From Earliella scabrosa (lineage: Eukaryota > Basidiomycota > Agaricomycetes > Polyporales > Polyporaceae), in NCBI GenBank assembly GCA_022605405.1, contig JABYQQ010000001.1, forward strand, positions 310,001 to 374,000: a stretch of DNA of 64,000 nt, given 5' to 3'. The position numbers were made by a program, and so were the translations under genes. Below, piece after piece: positions 1-11,000 of this stretch; positions within the stretch are counted from its first letter, which is position 1; each line of letters starts with the position of its first letter. Under the pieces are notes generated by a model, which saw nothing but the letters and a program-made list of their open reading frames with translations, did not search any database and was not told where the DNA came from.

Positions 1-519
1 GGCCTGGCCGTGTCTGGTCAATCAAGGGGGGGTTACGCGTGGTATGACCAGGAGTACCTGCGTGACTTGTCGAATACAGGATCCCTGGATAGCACGGACA
101 CAATGCGTTGTCTCGCGTGCCATTCCCGTTCACCTGGAAAGTGAATCTCTCCGTGTCAGAACAGTGCTGTCGCCACAACCTGAACCATACTACTGAACGA
201 CACATACCCCATAGAAACGCGCTCAGCGCGTTCGAGTCCACACTGGACTGTTGTCGCCCTCGCTTCATGTCTTCAATATTTTGATTCGTCGTCATCCTGG
301 CCCATTGAGATATCCTCGTGAGTTTCGACGATGGCTGCCAGTGAATGCGGGGCAGGGAAACGGATACCGCCGCTTAAGGTGTACCTCCGGGTATGGTACG
401 CCCGGTGGGCCGGGCAAATCAAGCGCTCGACACCCGCAGATCGAGCAAAATGCAATCTTCAAGGCCATTTACCAGGCGCTCATGCTCCCGCTATTGTCCC
501 CTTCGGGGTGACATACGAA

Positions 520-550
<31 letters not shown>

Positions 551-1523
551 GGCCCCTGCACAAGGATGACACGCTTTCCCGGAGTGGTAGACCTACGGGT
601 CTCAATATTTATGCACTTTTTGATTCTCAACGCTCTTCATTGAGCAACTCCCACGAAAGATTCCGTGCGCCTTGCCTTTGCTTCCAGGTTGGTCGTAGCT
701 TCATTATCCACATGGACAGTAGCCCGAAGATTGCACGAAAATAACAAAGCAACATGGCGAACCGCAACCTCTAGGTTGGGAGGCCTAGGGCAACTCACGG
801 GGATCACTGTGGAGCGCATACCGTCCGAACATGCACCTAATTAATCGATCGAGTACTCAGATACGATGTACAGGATGGTCAATTCAGTACGCCCGGAGAC
901 CCTACGTGATGAAGGGTTGAACGTCGCGGACGGGGCCCCCAACACCATCATCGCGAAGACACTGCGAGCCACCAGGCTACACTGACTGCAGCTCTGGTAC
1001 CTTTGCAAATGCTGGTTCCACTTGGATCGGACAGTTCTTCGGAGCTTCATGAGGCTCTTGAAACGCCCTCATCGTTGCGGTGGACTGCATCATCAAGAGG
1101 GAGGCGAACGAGGATCTCTCGAAGGTCGGAGAACATGTGCTACCCCACGAAGAGACACGCAGAATGGATGACAGCTGGTTCGTGTCCTCCTGCCCTTCGT
1201 CGCCTATCCACCGCCTCTCCTGCGCGCTGCAGATTTGGGGGTCGATCCTTCCACACCCTCGTCGCGACGTCAAAAAAGCACGTTCAGCCCTAGCGCAATG
1301 GACCTCGGATCATGGCGAGATGTCATTGCGTCGGTACTCGCGCAGGATGATAATGTTCCGGAGGGCCGTCGGCACCGTCCTCGAAGTGGTCAAACGCGAC
1401 ACCCTTTCCCTTCTGCGCCGACGGCGGCCTCGATGACCGATGTGCGCCGAAGAGCGCCCTAAGCGACTGGGACTGTGCAGCGCAGGTCCACGAGACTGGT
1501 GAGGAGAGAATGCATGATGGCAA
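1..1523. other. no supported gene
   Basis: Short open frames exist on both strands, but none shows a recognisable domain, a convincing splice chain or a signal peptide. The right edge is the 3' flank of the minus-strand membrane protein gene that ends at 1524. Confidence 0.5.
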
Positions 1524-3656
1524 TCAGGAGCAACGTACCGAATGCTGCTTCTTGCTCTTCGGAGGTGCGTTAGAGAGCGTGGCGTCTGCGTCCGGGTCGT
1601 GATGGGTGTCGATGTGGGAGAAGGTCGTGATGCCCGGTGCAGCGTCCATGTCGTCTCGCAGGCCCTGTCGGGCGTTGAGGCTGGCGATCATGGAGTTTGT
1701 GTATACTGTGGGACCGACGAGCAGGATGAGTGCACGAAACCGTTGTAGAGCAATTGAGGAACTCACGGCGCGTCCCGATGTAATAGAACAGGACGTAGAA
1801 GTCTGTGTCCCCCATCAACATAATCTACGCGGAGGAATGAACACGAAGGGTCTCGATCGTGCGTGGGGATATTACTCATACCGTAACGAGCGAAAGAAAA
1901 GCGCATAAGCTACCATTCCCGAGTCAGTCGAGCGCACAAAATGCTGTGGATTTACCGCTCGACGCACCTCGTCAGGGCCCCAGTGTTGATGGAGTAGATG
2001 GTCTGAGAGCATGCCGCTAGTTAGAGTGCACCGGACAGACGCCATTCTGAATCATTCAACATACCAGCCGCTTAACGAGTTGTTGAGACCTGGATTATGC
2101 GTCTTAAACACGAACAGTAACATTACGGTAGGGGCAGCATACCTTGTGCCCACAATCTGAGATCTTAGGAGCAATATGCTCAGCGAGACAGTAATGGCGA
2201 TGTCGGACGTTGCCGTCACTGCATTCATCGCCGTCGAGATATTCTGCACGTGTCGACCAGAGGTGAGTCGTGGCTGCACTCCGGGCTCGTAACACCACGG
2301 CGCACCTTGAGTGCGATTATCGTCGTTGGGACGGTGGGCGGGATCCTGCGGGACGATCAGCACGGAGGGTAGCAGTAGAATCATACGCAGAAGCTGCCCA
2401 CGCTGTCACCATCAATGCTGCATATTAATAGCTTAGTCTTGGTTACAATACTATGAAGCGACGATGCGTACCTACACCAACGCCTGCGCATTTGGTTCAG
2501 AGTCGGGAAGCACCGTCAGACAACGTGAGTCGGTCGCACTGTGTCCGCGTACCACTCACACCAAGATGCGGCGACCAGCGCGCCCTTGAGCAAAGCCCGG
2601 GTCAGGCCCCAGCATGTGATTGTGATTTCAATTGTGTGGATCACCACTCACCAGGAATATGAGTAATGAAATGTTCTCGCTCACTGTGGCGGTGACTATA
2701 TCAGCAGCAAGCCCAGAGACAGTGTCTGGAGAGCCACGCACACGACCATATGCGATGGAGGTAGAAGCTAGGCTGATGTCAACAAGTGAGTGTGCCGTAA
2801 ATGGCAGAGACGTACGATTGAACCGTTGCAATGATTGTGCTCTGGCGGAGGTAGAGGTTGCATAAGGGGAGCTAGCTGCACAAGCGAATAATCAAGGCTT
2901 ACGTTCACAAGGATTTGCGCCTGCGGCACGAGTGTGGATAGTTAGGATGTGCTTCCTGGAACAATATGCTACTGCTCACCGTCGACATCCTTCACATACG
3001 GTTGCTCGTCAGCGGAAGGCGCGTCAAGCAGAGATGAACATGTACCAAGGAAGTTGACTGAAGCCGACGGCAAATCGTCTACCGACGAGAATGTCGTACA
3101 CTGTAGGGCGGTCTGAGTCGACAAGAGCCACGAAAGGAGGATGCCATGCGGGTTGAGACATACTACTGGCAGAGTAAAGAGTAAAATGAAAAATCTCGAG
3201 GGCCAGCACCGCCCCGACCTGTGTCATGCCGTACACTGAATACTCGCAACTGCTGAAAGATTAAGAGCACGCACCAGAGCCCTGAGAAAAAGTCTGTCTC
3301 TCTTCCAGTATTGCCTGACGTAGTTCACAAATTGAGCAGTGGCGACTAGGAATGAGGGAACGTGCGGACCGAGGGTCACGCGTGGGTTAGCATCTTCAGG
3401 AAAGGGATTTCGAAAGCACGCACAACCAAGCAAGCTGCCCAATGAAGTCCCATCCGTCAATCCTACACTCCAGCCCTGAGGGCAACTTTCAGAGAAAAAC
3501 TCACGATCCGTTCAAGGCGAGGGCGATGAGAACGAGCCCCAGACTAGTAGCATTAGTGAGCGACCTGGATCCTGGGCGCGCAAACTCGGACAGAGCGGGT
3601 ACGACTCACGTCAAGTCACGCGTAGATCTGTGGAAGACATTCTCGGACTCGCTCAT
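1524..3656 (-). CDS. DUF6534-family multispanning membrane protein
   Basis: Function is unknown; the family is a large basidiomycete set of seven-helix membrane proteins. The start ATG at 3656-3654 opens a short exon (3656-3610, MSESENVF...). A 66-bp intron with a CTAAT branch-like site follows, then exon 2 (3543-3505) encoding TLGLVLIALALNGS, and next an exon with VYGMTQVGAVLALEIFHFTLY. Downstream blocks in family order are a helix with NAVTATSDIAITVSLSILLL, then TIYSINTGALTR, LCAFLSLVT, DTDFYVLFYYIG, and VYTNSMIASLNARQGLRDD near the C-terminus. The INTG...L and N-S-x-x-A-S-L-N-A-R signatures are typical of DUF6534. A charged, Asp/His-rich tail ends at the stop at 1524. The gene is cut into many small exons, and several middle boundaries could not be fixed, so a damaged copy is not excluded. 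Confidence 0.7.
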
Positions 3657-3745
3657 GCTCTTCCGGGCGGCCTGGGTGGTGGACGAGCACGAGAGCGGGT
3701 GGGTTCATGAAGCGGCGAGTGACGGGCGGCGGGCTGGGGGTCGGG

Positions 3746-3754
3746 ATACTTATA
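3746..3754 (-). promoter_or_regulatory. TATA box of the DUF6534 gene
   Basis: On the minus strand TATAAGTAT lies about 90 bp upstream of the chosen ATG at 3656, a usual distance for fungal core promoters. It supports that start. Confidence 0.55.
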
Positions 3755-5126
3755 GTACGCATCAACGCGCTGGCGGAGGTCTAAGGAGCGCAGCCTAGAA
3801 TTCCAAGGACTGGCGAGAGTGGTGGACCTGAACGCCACCAAAAGTTGCGAGAACGGTAATCCAGATAATCAGAAAGTTGCGAGACTTGCGGTCATCAGCG
3901 CATCCGAGATGAGATCCTCGTCGGCTAAAAGCGGCTAACCGACGCGCGTGGCCCGTCCACAACGCCAGGGTGGCAACTTGTGGCAATGGTGAGCCATGGG
4001 TGTGGCGCCGCAGCCAAAAGATGGTCCCGATTATTTTAGCCATCAATGCATCAAGAAAACTCCATCCGGATTTCGAATGCCAGCGATAAGTTGAAGTGTT
4101 GGACTGGTCTACAGTGGTCTTGCTGCATCCCCAGGCTTGCAGCCTTGATTGATTCGAATGCCCTGTTACTGCTGGTCATCGGTACATAGTTTCTCTCGCC
4201 AGCGATGGGGTTTGTATGCCGACGTTGACGTTGAATCCAAGTCGGGAACGCGTTTTAGGCGCCGGTGGTGAATCGGAATCTATAACGTTGACGAAATGTA
4301 AACATTGATTGAGTAGCTGCGTTTATACTGAACACCCCCGAGTCAATCATAGAATCAATTATGGGAGTTGAACCGTCCACGAAAGTCACTTACTCGCTAG
4401 CCAGACGTAGTAGACGGTAGACCCGCCATTGACGTCACTGAAGGACCCCTTCGACGACCAATGGACTGCATATGGCGCCCGCTCGATTGGACGATCAATT
4501 CTAGAGGAGGGGAAGTCCGATCAACACGCTATGTACTTATGTGCTCGCCTCTAGTCTCTCGCTCGATCGAGACACCACTTCTACGGTACGCATGAGTCTC
4601 CCGAGTCGAAGGATATCCACCACCGGTCACGAAGAAAGAGACTTGCGACACAACATACCGGTCCAGAGGAACAGTCCTGAGTCCCGACTGGGAGCTACAT
4701 AGTTGAGGCTGAGATCTGAGAGTTGGAATGTACAGAGACTCGAGAGCGTAAGACACGGATGATGCCAAGCAAAGTGCGAGCGTCTTTGCCACATGGGCAC
4801 TGGCACGCGCCGCAGTCCTTCCCGCAGTCCTCTCCCAACTCAGCTCAACCCTGGAACTGCAAATTTCGCCCCAACAATCAGCCTGAGGTGGACTGCGCCG
4901 TGCGGATACTCAACTCCGTTTCTCGCTGTTCATCGTCGGCGGCGCTCGAGGACGTCTGTCGATTTGCGCTACTGTACTCAATACCTCACAAACCTGAAAG
5001 CGAGTTGGAAACAGACATCATTCTGTTCGTGACAGACATCATAGCTACAAAACAGGATAGTCTACAACACACCTCTACAAGGGCCTCGAGGCCCCAAGGC
5101 TCAGCAGCGCATGGCACCGGCAACCT
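3755..5126. other. intergenic, no supported gene
   Basis: Holds the upstream flank of the DUF6534 gene and the 3' flank of the sugar transporter. The long plus-strand frame around 4723-5301 runs antisense into the transporter's last exon and has no domain of its own. Confidence 0.5.
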
Positions 5127-7685
5127 CTACTCCTTCTCGTTCACCGAGTGCGTGCTCGGCGTGCGCTGCTCGGGCGTATGCAGCTCCGCATCGGGCAGCG
5201 CCATGCGCCCGCGCGCGCGGTTGCGCTCCGCCTCCTCCTTCATCCTCCTGAAGCTCGCCTCCTCGTCCCACACGAACGGGCTGTCGCTCATGAACAGGTA
5301 GTCCATCTCCTCGAGCGTCCGGTTCGCGGTCTCGGGGTAGAACGCCCACACGAGCGGGATGCTCAGGAAGTTGATCGCGCCAAAGACGTGTAGCGTGTTC
5401 TCCCCGATCCGGTCGAACATCACCGGGTTCAGGAGCGTCAGCCAGCCGTTGCCTGCAAGAAACGCCAGGTGCGGGTTCGAGGAGCCGCAGCAGACATGAC
5501 GATGGTCAGCCGCAGCCCAGAAAAGCGAAAGGGGGGAGACGCACCGATCGACCATCCAACGACGCCGAACGCGTTCCCCTTCGCGCGCACCTCAAGCGGG
5601 AACGTCTCGGTCGGGTACACCCACGGGATCGTGAGCCACGTCGCGCCGAACACGAACGTGTAGATGAACACAAACGCCGCCGCCGCGCCCCCATACTCGG
5701 CCGCGCGGTGCGGGTTGTCCTTGAGCAAACGCGAGAACGCACCGGCGAGGAAGAGCGCGATGCCCTGCCCGATCGCGCCCCACCAGAGCCCGACGCGCCG
5801 GCCGAGCCGGTCGATCGTCGCGACGGCGAGCAGGGTGCTCAGGCAGTACGTGATCTGTACGTGGAGCGTATGTATGTAGAGAGGAAGAAATCACGAAGTC
5901 AGTCGTTGGCGACAGAATTTTCGGATACGACAATGGAGAAGCACGGTAAGGCACGGGGGAGATGATGAAAGAACAAAGCAGAAGATGGCGAGAAGGAGAG
6001 TGGCACTTACGTTGTTGAGCCCAGAAAGCCACTGCGACTTGCGCGCTGCGTAGCCGGCCTGCGCGAAGATGGTCGGGGCGTAAACTGTGATTGCCGCAAT
6101 ACCGACCCATCTGGACGTGTCAAACCCCAGACAACGCGATGGGGATGAGCGGTGGGACGCAACGTAAGGCCAAGGAGGAAAGACGCACTCCTGCACGATT
6201 TGGAGCCAAATGGAGAGCTGCACGCGGCGGGCGACGTGCAGACCGTCGTCGTGGAGGCCGAAGAACATCGAGACGTACGAGTTGCGCTTCGAGTGCTCCT
6301 TCTCGAGCGCGACGTTCGCGACGATGTCCTCGTACTCGCGCAGCGCCTCGGGAGCCTCGACGCTGCCGTCCTCGGAGCGCAGACGGCAGAGGATCTCGCG
6401 CGCCTCCTCCAGGCGTCCCATCTTGATGAGCCAACGGGGAGACTCTGGACGGGATCAGCAACGAGGCGGCAGACGACGTCAAACAAAGCAAGAAGCGCAC
6501 CATGAACGCGAGCACCGGTATGATCTGGAATGCGATCGGGAACTGTAAAGGCAGAATGCCGCGGTGCTCGTTGGTGAAAACGAATGTGCCCTCGGAGGCT
6601 GTTGTACGTACCCTCCAGCGCACCTGGGTGTCGCCGTTGCCGACAAAGCCGAGGCCAAACTCGAGCCAGTAGGCGACGACGACGCCAAAGATGTTCAACG
6701 TGAACTCGGACGCGATAAAGGCTCCGCGAGACGTGTGGGTGGCCACTTCTGCGCTCCAGACTGGGACGATCGCGTTCAGGTAGCCAGTGCCGATACCGTT
6801 GATGATACGCGCGCAACACATCCTACCGTGCTCAAATCAGCGACCGACGCCCTGGCGGAGATCGCGGTGGAACATACCATGCTACGTTCTGGGCAGAGCA
6901 TTGCAATGCCGCGCCGAATAGCACCCATACGCTTCCCTGGAATCAAGGTAAGTCTCTAGCAGGGTGGGACAATGCCACGAACGTACAATGATCATGGTCT
7001 TGATTCGGCCGAGTCTACATCGAGAATCAGAATGTTAACGCAAGATCGTCACGCATCAAGGTTTGACAAACCTGTCTCCTTGCACACCGCCCATCAAGCA
7101 TCCTATGAGCGTGCCAAGGTAGTATATGCTGACAATCCCGCCTTGCTTCGTTGGATCGGTGATAGTTGCTACATAACCCTCTGAGGGGCCCTCGTACCTG
7201 TGTGACGTACACGATGAGTCTGAAGCCTCGAAAGAAGAGACGGGCGAACCGAACTTACGTTGCATAACCCATTTTCATGGTACGAACGTAATCAGGGGAG
7301 GTGTTCACACCTCCCATCATGCCTTGGTCATAGCCGAAGCTGAGAGAGACACATTAGCACACTGCTGCAGAAGCTCACAGCGGCCGTAGCCATGCTCGCT
7401 GGCCCCTCTCGTCATGCGATAGTAGGAACGCATGAGGGCGACGCCAGTCGTTTTGCGTAATATGATCTACGTCGCATGGAGAAGTGTTGCACTGGAATGT
7501 GTCGTATGCTCCAAAACGACGACAATGTGTAGCGAGCATGGACACGACGTAAGTGGGGCTTAGTACCCACGAGGATGCCGATTATCTTGGTATATGACAA
7601 TGACGAAATGTACGACTCACAAGAAGATCGCTAGTCCTGCGACAGCGTTGATCGTATAATACAGTCGTCTACCCGCAAGAACCAT
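5127..7685 (-). CDS. MFS sugar transporter (Sugar_tr family)
   Basis: Plasma-membrane uptake of hexoses or small oligosaccharides by proton symport is the usual role of the family; the substrate cannot be read from sequence. The model has 11 exons: 7685-7621, 7339-7259, 7197-7071, 7014-6987, 6936-6878, 6822-6612, then smaller exons to about 5890, a long exon about 5850-5550, and the last exon ending at 5127. Signatures in order are GYDQGMMGG after helix 1, GDRLGRIKTM (split by an intron), RIINGIGTGYLNAIVPVWSAE, SPRWLIKMGR, a central loop, a second DRLGRRVG, PTETFPLEVRAKGNA and PETANRTLEEMD. These match the sugar porter family throughout, and twelve helices are expected. The C-terminal tail is hydrophilic and charged. 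No frameshift is needed. The start is chosen because ATG at 7685 opens MVLAGRRLYYTINAVAGLAIF, a first helix directly joined to FGYDQG. Confidence 0.9.
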
Positions 7686-7862
7686 CTTGCAGAAATTGGG
7701 TGGGTGATTCTAGTGCACAATGCGGAGTGGATCCGAGGGGAGAAAGAAGAGTTCCAGCAGTGAAAATAACGTGAGCTACAGAGGCGTAGGCTGTAGGGAA
7801 TCGTGCAGACAAGCGTGAGGGGTCCCGAGAGCAGACACAAATTGCACTAGGAGGTCGGTATG

Positions 7863-7870
7863 CTTATATA
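7863..7870 (-). promoter_or_regulatory. TATA box of the sugar transporter
   Basis: TATATAAG on the minus strand, about 180 bp upstream of the ATG at 7685. The distance allows a long 5' leader. Confidence 0.5.
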
Positions 7871-7918
7871 GCCAGACGTCGGGCGATCTCGACGGCCGCT
7901 ATCGTTCGCGCCCGGCGG

Positions 7919-8092
7919 GCGGGGGTGGGGTCCTCGTAAGGTAAAACCTCTGTTCCCGAGCACGCCCGAGCTCGTCGTTTCCGAACGCGGGGGGCGTGGG
8001 GTCCGGTGATCATGGTTCTTCGACTTCGCGTCTCTTCCCATCCTTCCCGATGCCGTTATTGAGTAGATTGTGCGTTCGGGCCGCCACCCCGC
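7919..8092. promoter_or_regulatory. cluster of Cre1/Mig1-like motifs upstream of the sugar transporter
   Basis: Five matches to the fungal carbon catabolite repressor consensus SYGGRG lie within 175 bp: GCGGGG at 7919-7924, GTGGGG at 7925-7930, GCGGGG at 7987-7992, GTGGGG at 7996-8001, and GCGGGG on the minus strand at 8087-8092. They sit just upstream of the TATA box. Binding is inferred from the motif only, and GC-rich DNA gives chance matches. Confidence 0.4.
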
Positions 8093-11000
8093 GCTCGCTT
8101 CATGTTTTGAGAGCGCCGTAGGGCGCATTAGAACCGTTATCAGATACAAACGGGGCCCCGGGGGTGGACGCACTGACGTCGATCATAGGAAAGATATTTC
8201 CGGACGACGGTTCAACGTTCAAACATTGTAGAGAGACATGGCGGCCCCCGGCTCGCAGTACTTATATGTAAGTACTGGTTGCTATCGCGAGTCGCGAGGA
8301 CAATCTGCAGATGACGTAGTTGTGAGCTGGTAGAAACCTCGCAAATCTGATGAGTAACATCTGACCAGCGACTGCTCACATACCATCATCCATTGTACAG
8401 CATAGATTACTCAGTCAGACTCGCGACCTTCGTGGCGCAGGGACAAATGACAGACGGTGCCGCAATTCTGTGAAAACGGCATGCCGCATGGCAGTCGTTT
8501 AGGGGGGGCCGGTGCGATCGTCGGGAGGCAAGGTTACGGCAGCGCGAGAACTGGAAGAGTGAAGCCGGCGCCGCCATCGTCGTTGGAGCAATGAAAGTTA
8601 GAAGCTCAGCAGTAGCTCAGCTCAGACGATGTGCGGTGAGCAGTCAAGCCTACTCAGGCCAACCCAGGAACTGCGTGCGTGCGCGACCTCGATGCCGACA
8701 TGAGCTTAGTCTGGAGAAGTTGAATGAGTGCGAAGTCGGAACAGGCCGGGTAAAGACCGGACCGGTGGGCGCTCTACGAGCGTCTGCCATAAACGCCCGT
8801 CCGTTGCGTCATCGACTTCCTGCAATCATCTCCAAGTTCCAAGTTCACTTTCAAACTTGCGTTGGAACCGCACACAAGATGTTCAACGTTGGACGTCTGT
8901 ACCAACAGTAGGGAATTTACTGTGAGTACCAGCATGTTCGCAGATCCACTCACATAATCTTCCTTGCGATGTTCAAATAGGCAGTCGGCAGCGGCATCGC
9001 AAAAGTTCATCTTTCGGCCAGCACGACTCTCCTAACTTCTTGCGGGGCCGTCTCAGGTACAGTCTACAATTTTTGGCTTTCGGGAAGAATAAGCAGCTCA
9101 CATATCTATTCGAACGCCAATTTTCAGAGCTCGAACGGTGCCTTGACTCGCTTCCGGAATCACTACGCTCGGAGCTTCTCGGTCGGCAAGTCTCAGAGCC
9201 CGAGGGCAACTGTGCTTACATGAGCCAAATTGGTATGTAGGTTATGGTTGACTAGCTTGAGTTCAGGTTCGTGTCATTGAGGACCTTTCGACTCCTCCCA
9301 GTCCTTTCACCTCGGACACCAGATTCCAATCGCCAACCGGCCACAGGGCGTCACTGCTCCAGTGCCCCTTGTATATACGTGTCATCCCCTCGTCCGGCAT
9401 TTATCGTGACCGCACGTAAGTGCATGTCTAGAAACGGGCTCACTCTACCGTTCATCACAGCACGAGCAGGTGAGCACCTTGTTCTTCACACAAAGTATGT
9501 CTTCCAGAAAATCTCACTCGCGCTTCGTAGCATCGTACCACATGAATGCCCACACTTGATTGGACTCGAGGTCCTGCCCTCGAACTTCTCCGCCTTCTTG
9601 CATCTAGACCTCCGTCTCCCAGCCTCGAAATTGAGCACAGCCACGGTGCGCTGGTGCACGAAACCTCGTGATCGGGGCAGGAAGCGGCCAACGGAACGCT
9701 CACTGTGGCTCTAACCGGCTGAGCCGAACGACGACGCTAGCCAAATGGCCATCAGCTCCACAGCATCACAAACAAGTATACGAAACACCTCTCCTTGAAT
9801 GAACAGTGGAGTCGGGCCCGCTCTATGTTCACAGCCTGGCGTTTATGTCCTGTGTGTCAGGGACGGTCTCTCGACTTGTTCTCACCCTTGTCTTCCCCAC
9901 ATCGCTTGATCCGTCAACGCTCTCACCCTCCGCGTCCGACTTTCGCAGTCGCGACTTCTTCCCGCGGCCTCATGATCAGGCCGGAACGTCGAGAATGCGG
10001 ACTCGTGCTGCGATAACGGCATCCTCACCTCCGATCCCACGAAACGACGTCCACTCTTCACGACCTTGGCTGGGTCCCTTGCAATCTAGGAGCCAAATGC
10101 GGTCTCGAAGCCCAGTATTCCGACGGAATGCATGTCGGGTTTCTCAGGTCATGGAATGTTTTTGCGCCGAGGCTGTCAGGTACGTCGCATATATGCGCAT
10201 AGAACGTCGTCCTTCCTCATCGCTGTACGTCCTAGCGGAGTCAAGCCCTCCCACGGCCGAGCTCTGACCGGGAGCGGAGTGATCGCTCGGCGACGGAGCG
10301 CCCTCTCTTTCAAGAGCTGCTAGTACTTAGTACGGCGCATCAAACTGCCATCCCGGACACGAAGCATGGCCGAAGGTTAAGATTGACCTACCGCACTCTT
10401 GACTACCCTGTCACAGCGTTACCTATCACGTGCTGCCCGCCAAATGGTGTCACTCTATGAGCGCTACCTATCGCTTTGGCTGGTGGCGCTTACACAGAAA
10501 AGCTATCTAGTCTTCCTACAGGTCGTTTTTCGCAAATCGGCGACCATCAAGTTGTTAAGAAAACATGAGGGTACAAACTGATGGTTTTTGATTTTGAGTG
10601 GGATGCCTCGTCGAGGAGCCTTTAGTCATTTGGTGCATTTCCCCCGCCAAAGCGTGACATTTTCGGCACGTGACGTGGTCAAATGTGTAGACGGCCAATC
10701 TTAGGCGCGTCCAAGCTAAATGGAGCGTCGACGCGATTGAACGCCAACCGAGGGGCTAGACTTCCCCGCCGACTTCTCAGCGCTACGCTGCGTGGTGCGT
10801 CTCGTTCTACTAGGAACGCGCCCCCAGATCCGTTCTCACTCTTTTTCCCTCGATCTCGCTCGATCTGACCAGACCTGCACCCCGACTGTCTGCGGAGACG
10901 CTGCCACAGTTCGCAGTATTTGCATGAAGCATAGCTTCTTGCGAGCGCGCGTTGAAGCTAGAACGGAGAGAGAGCCGCCCCTGCGTCTACCTGTTCGAAG

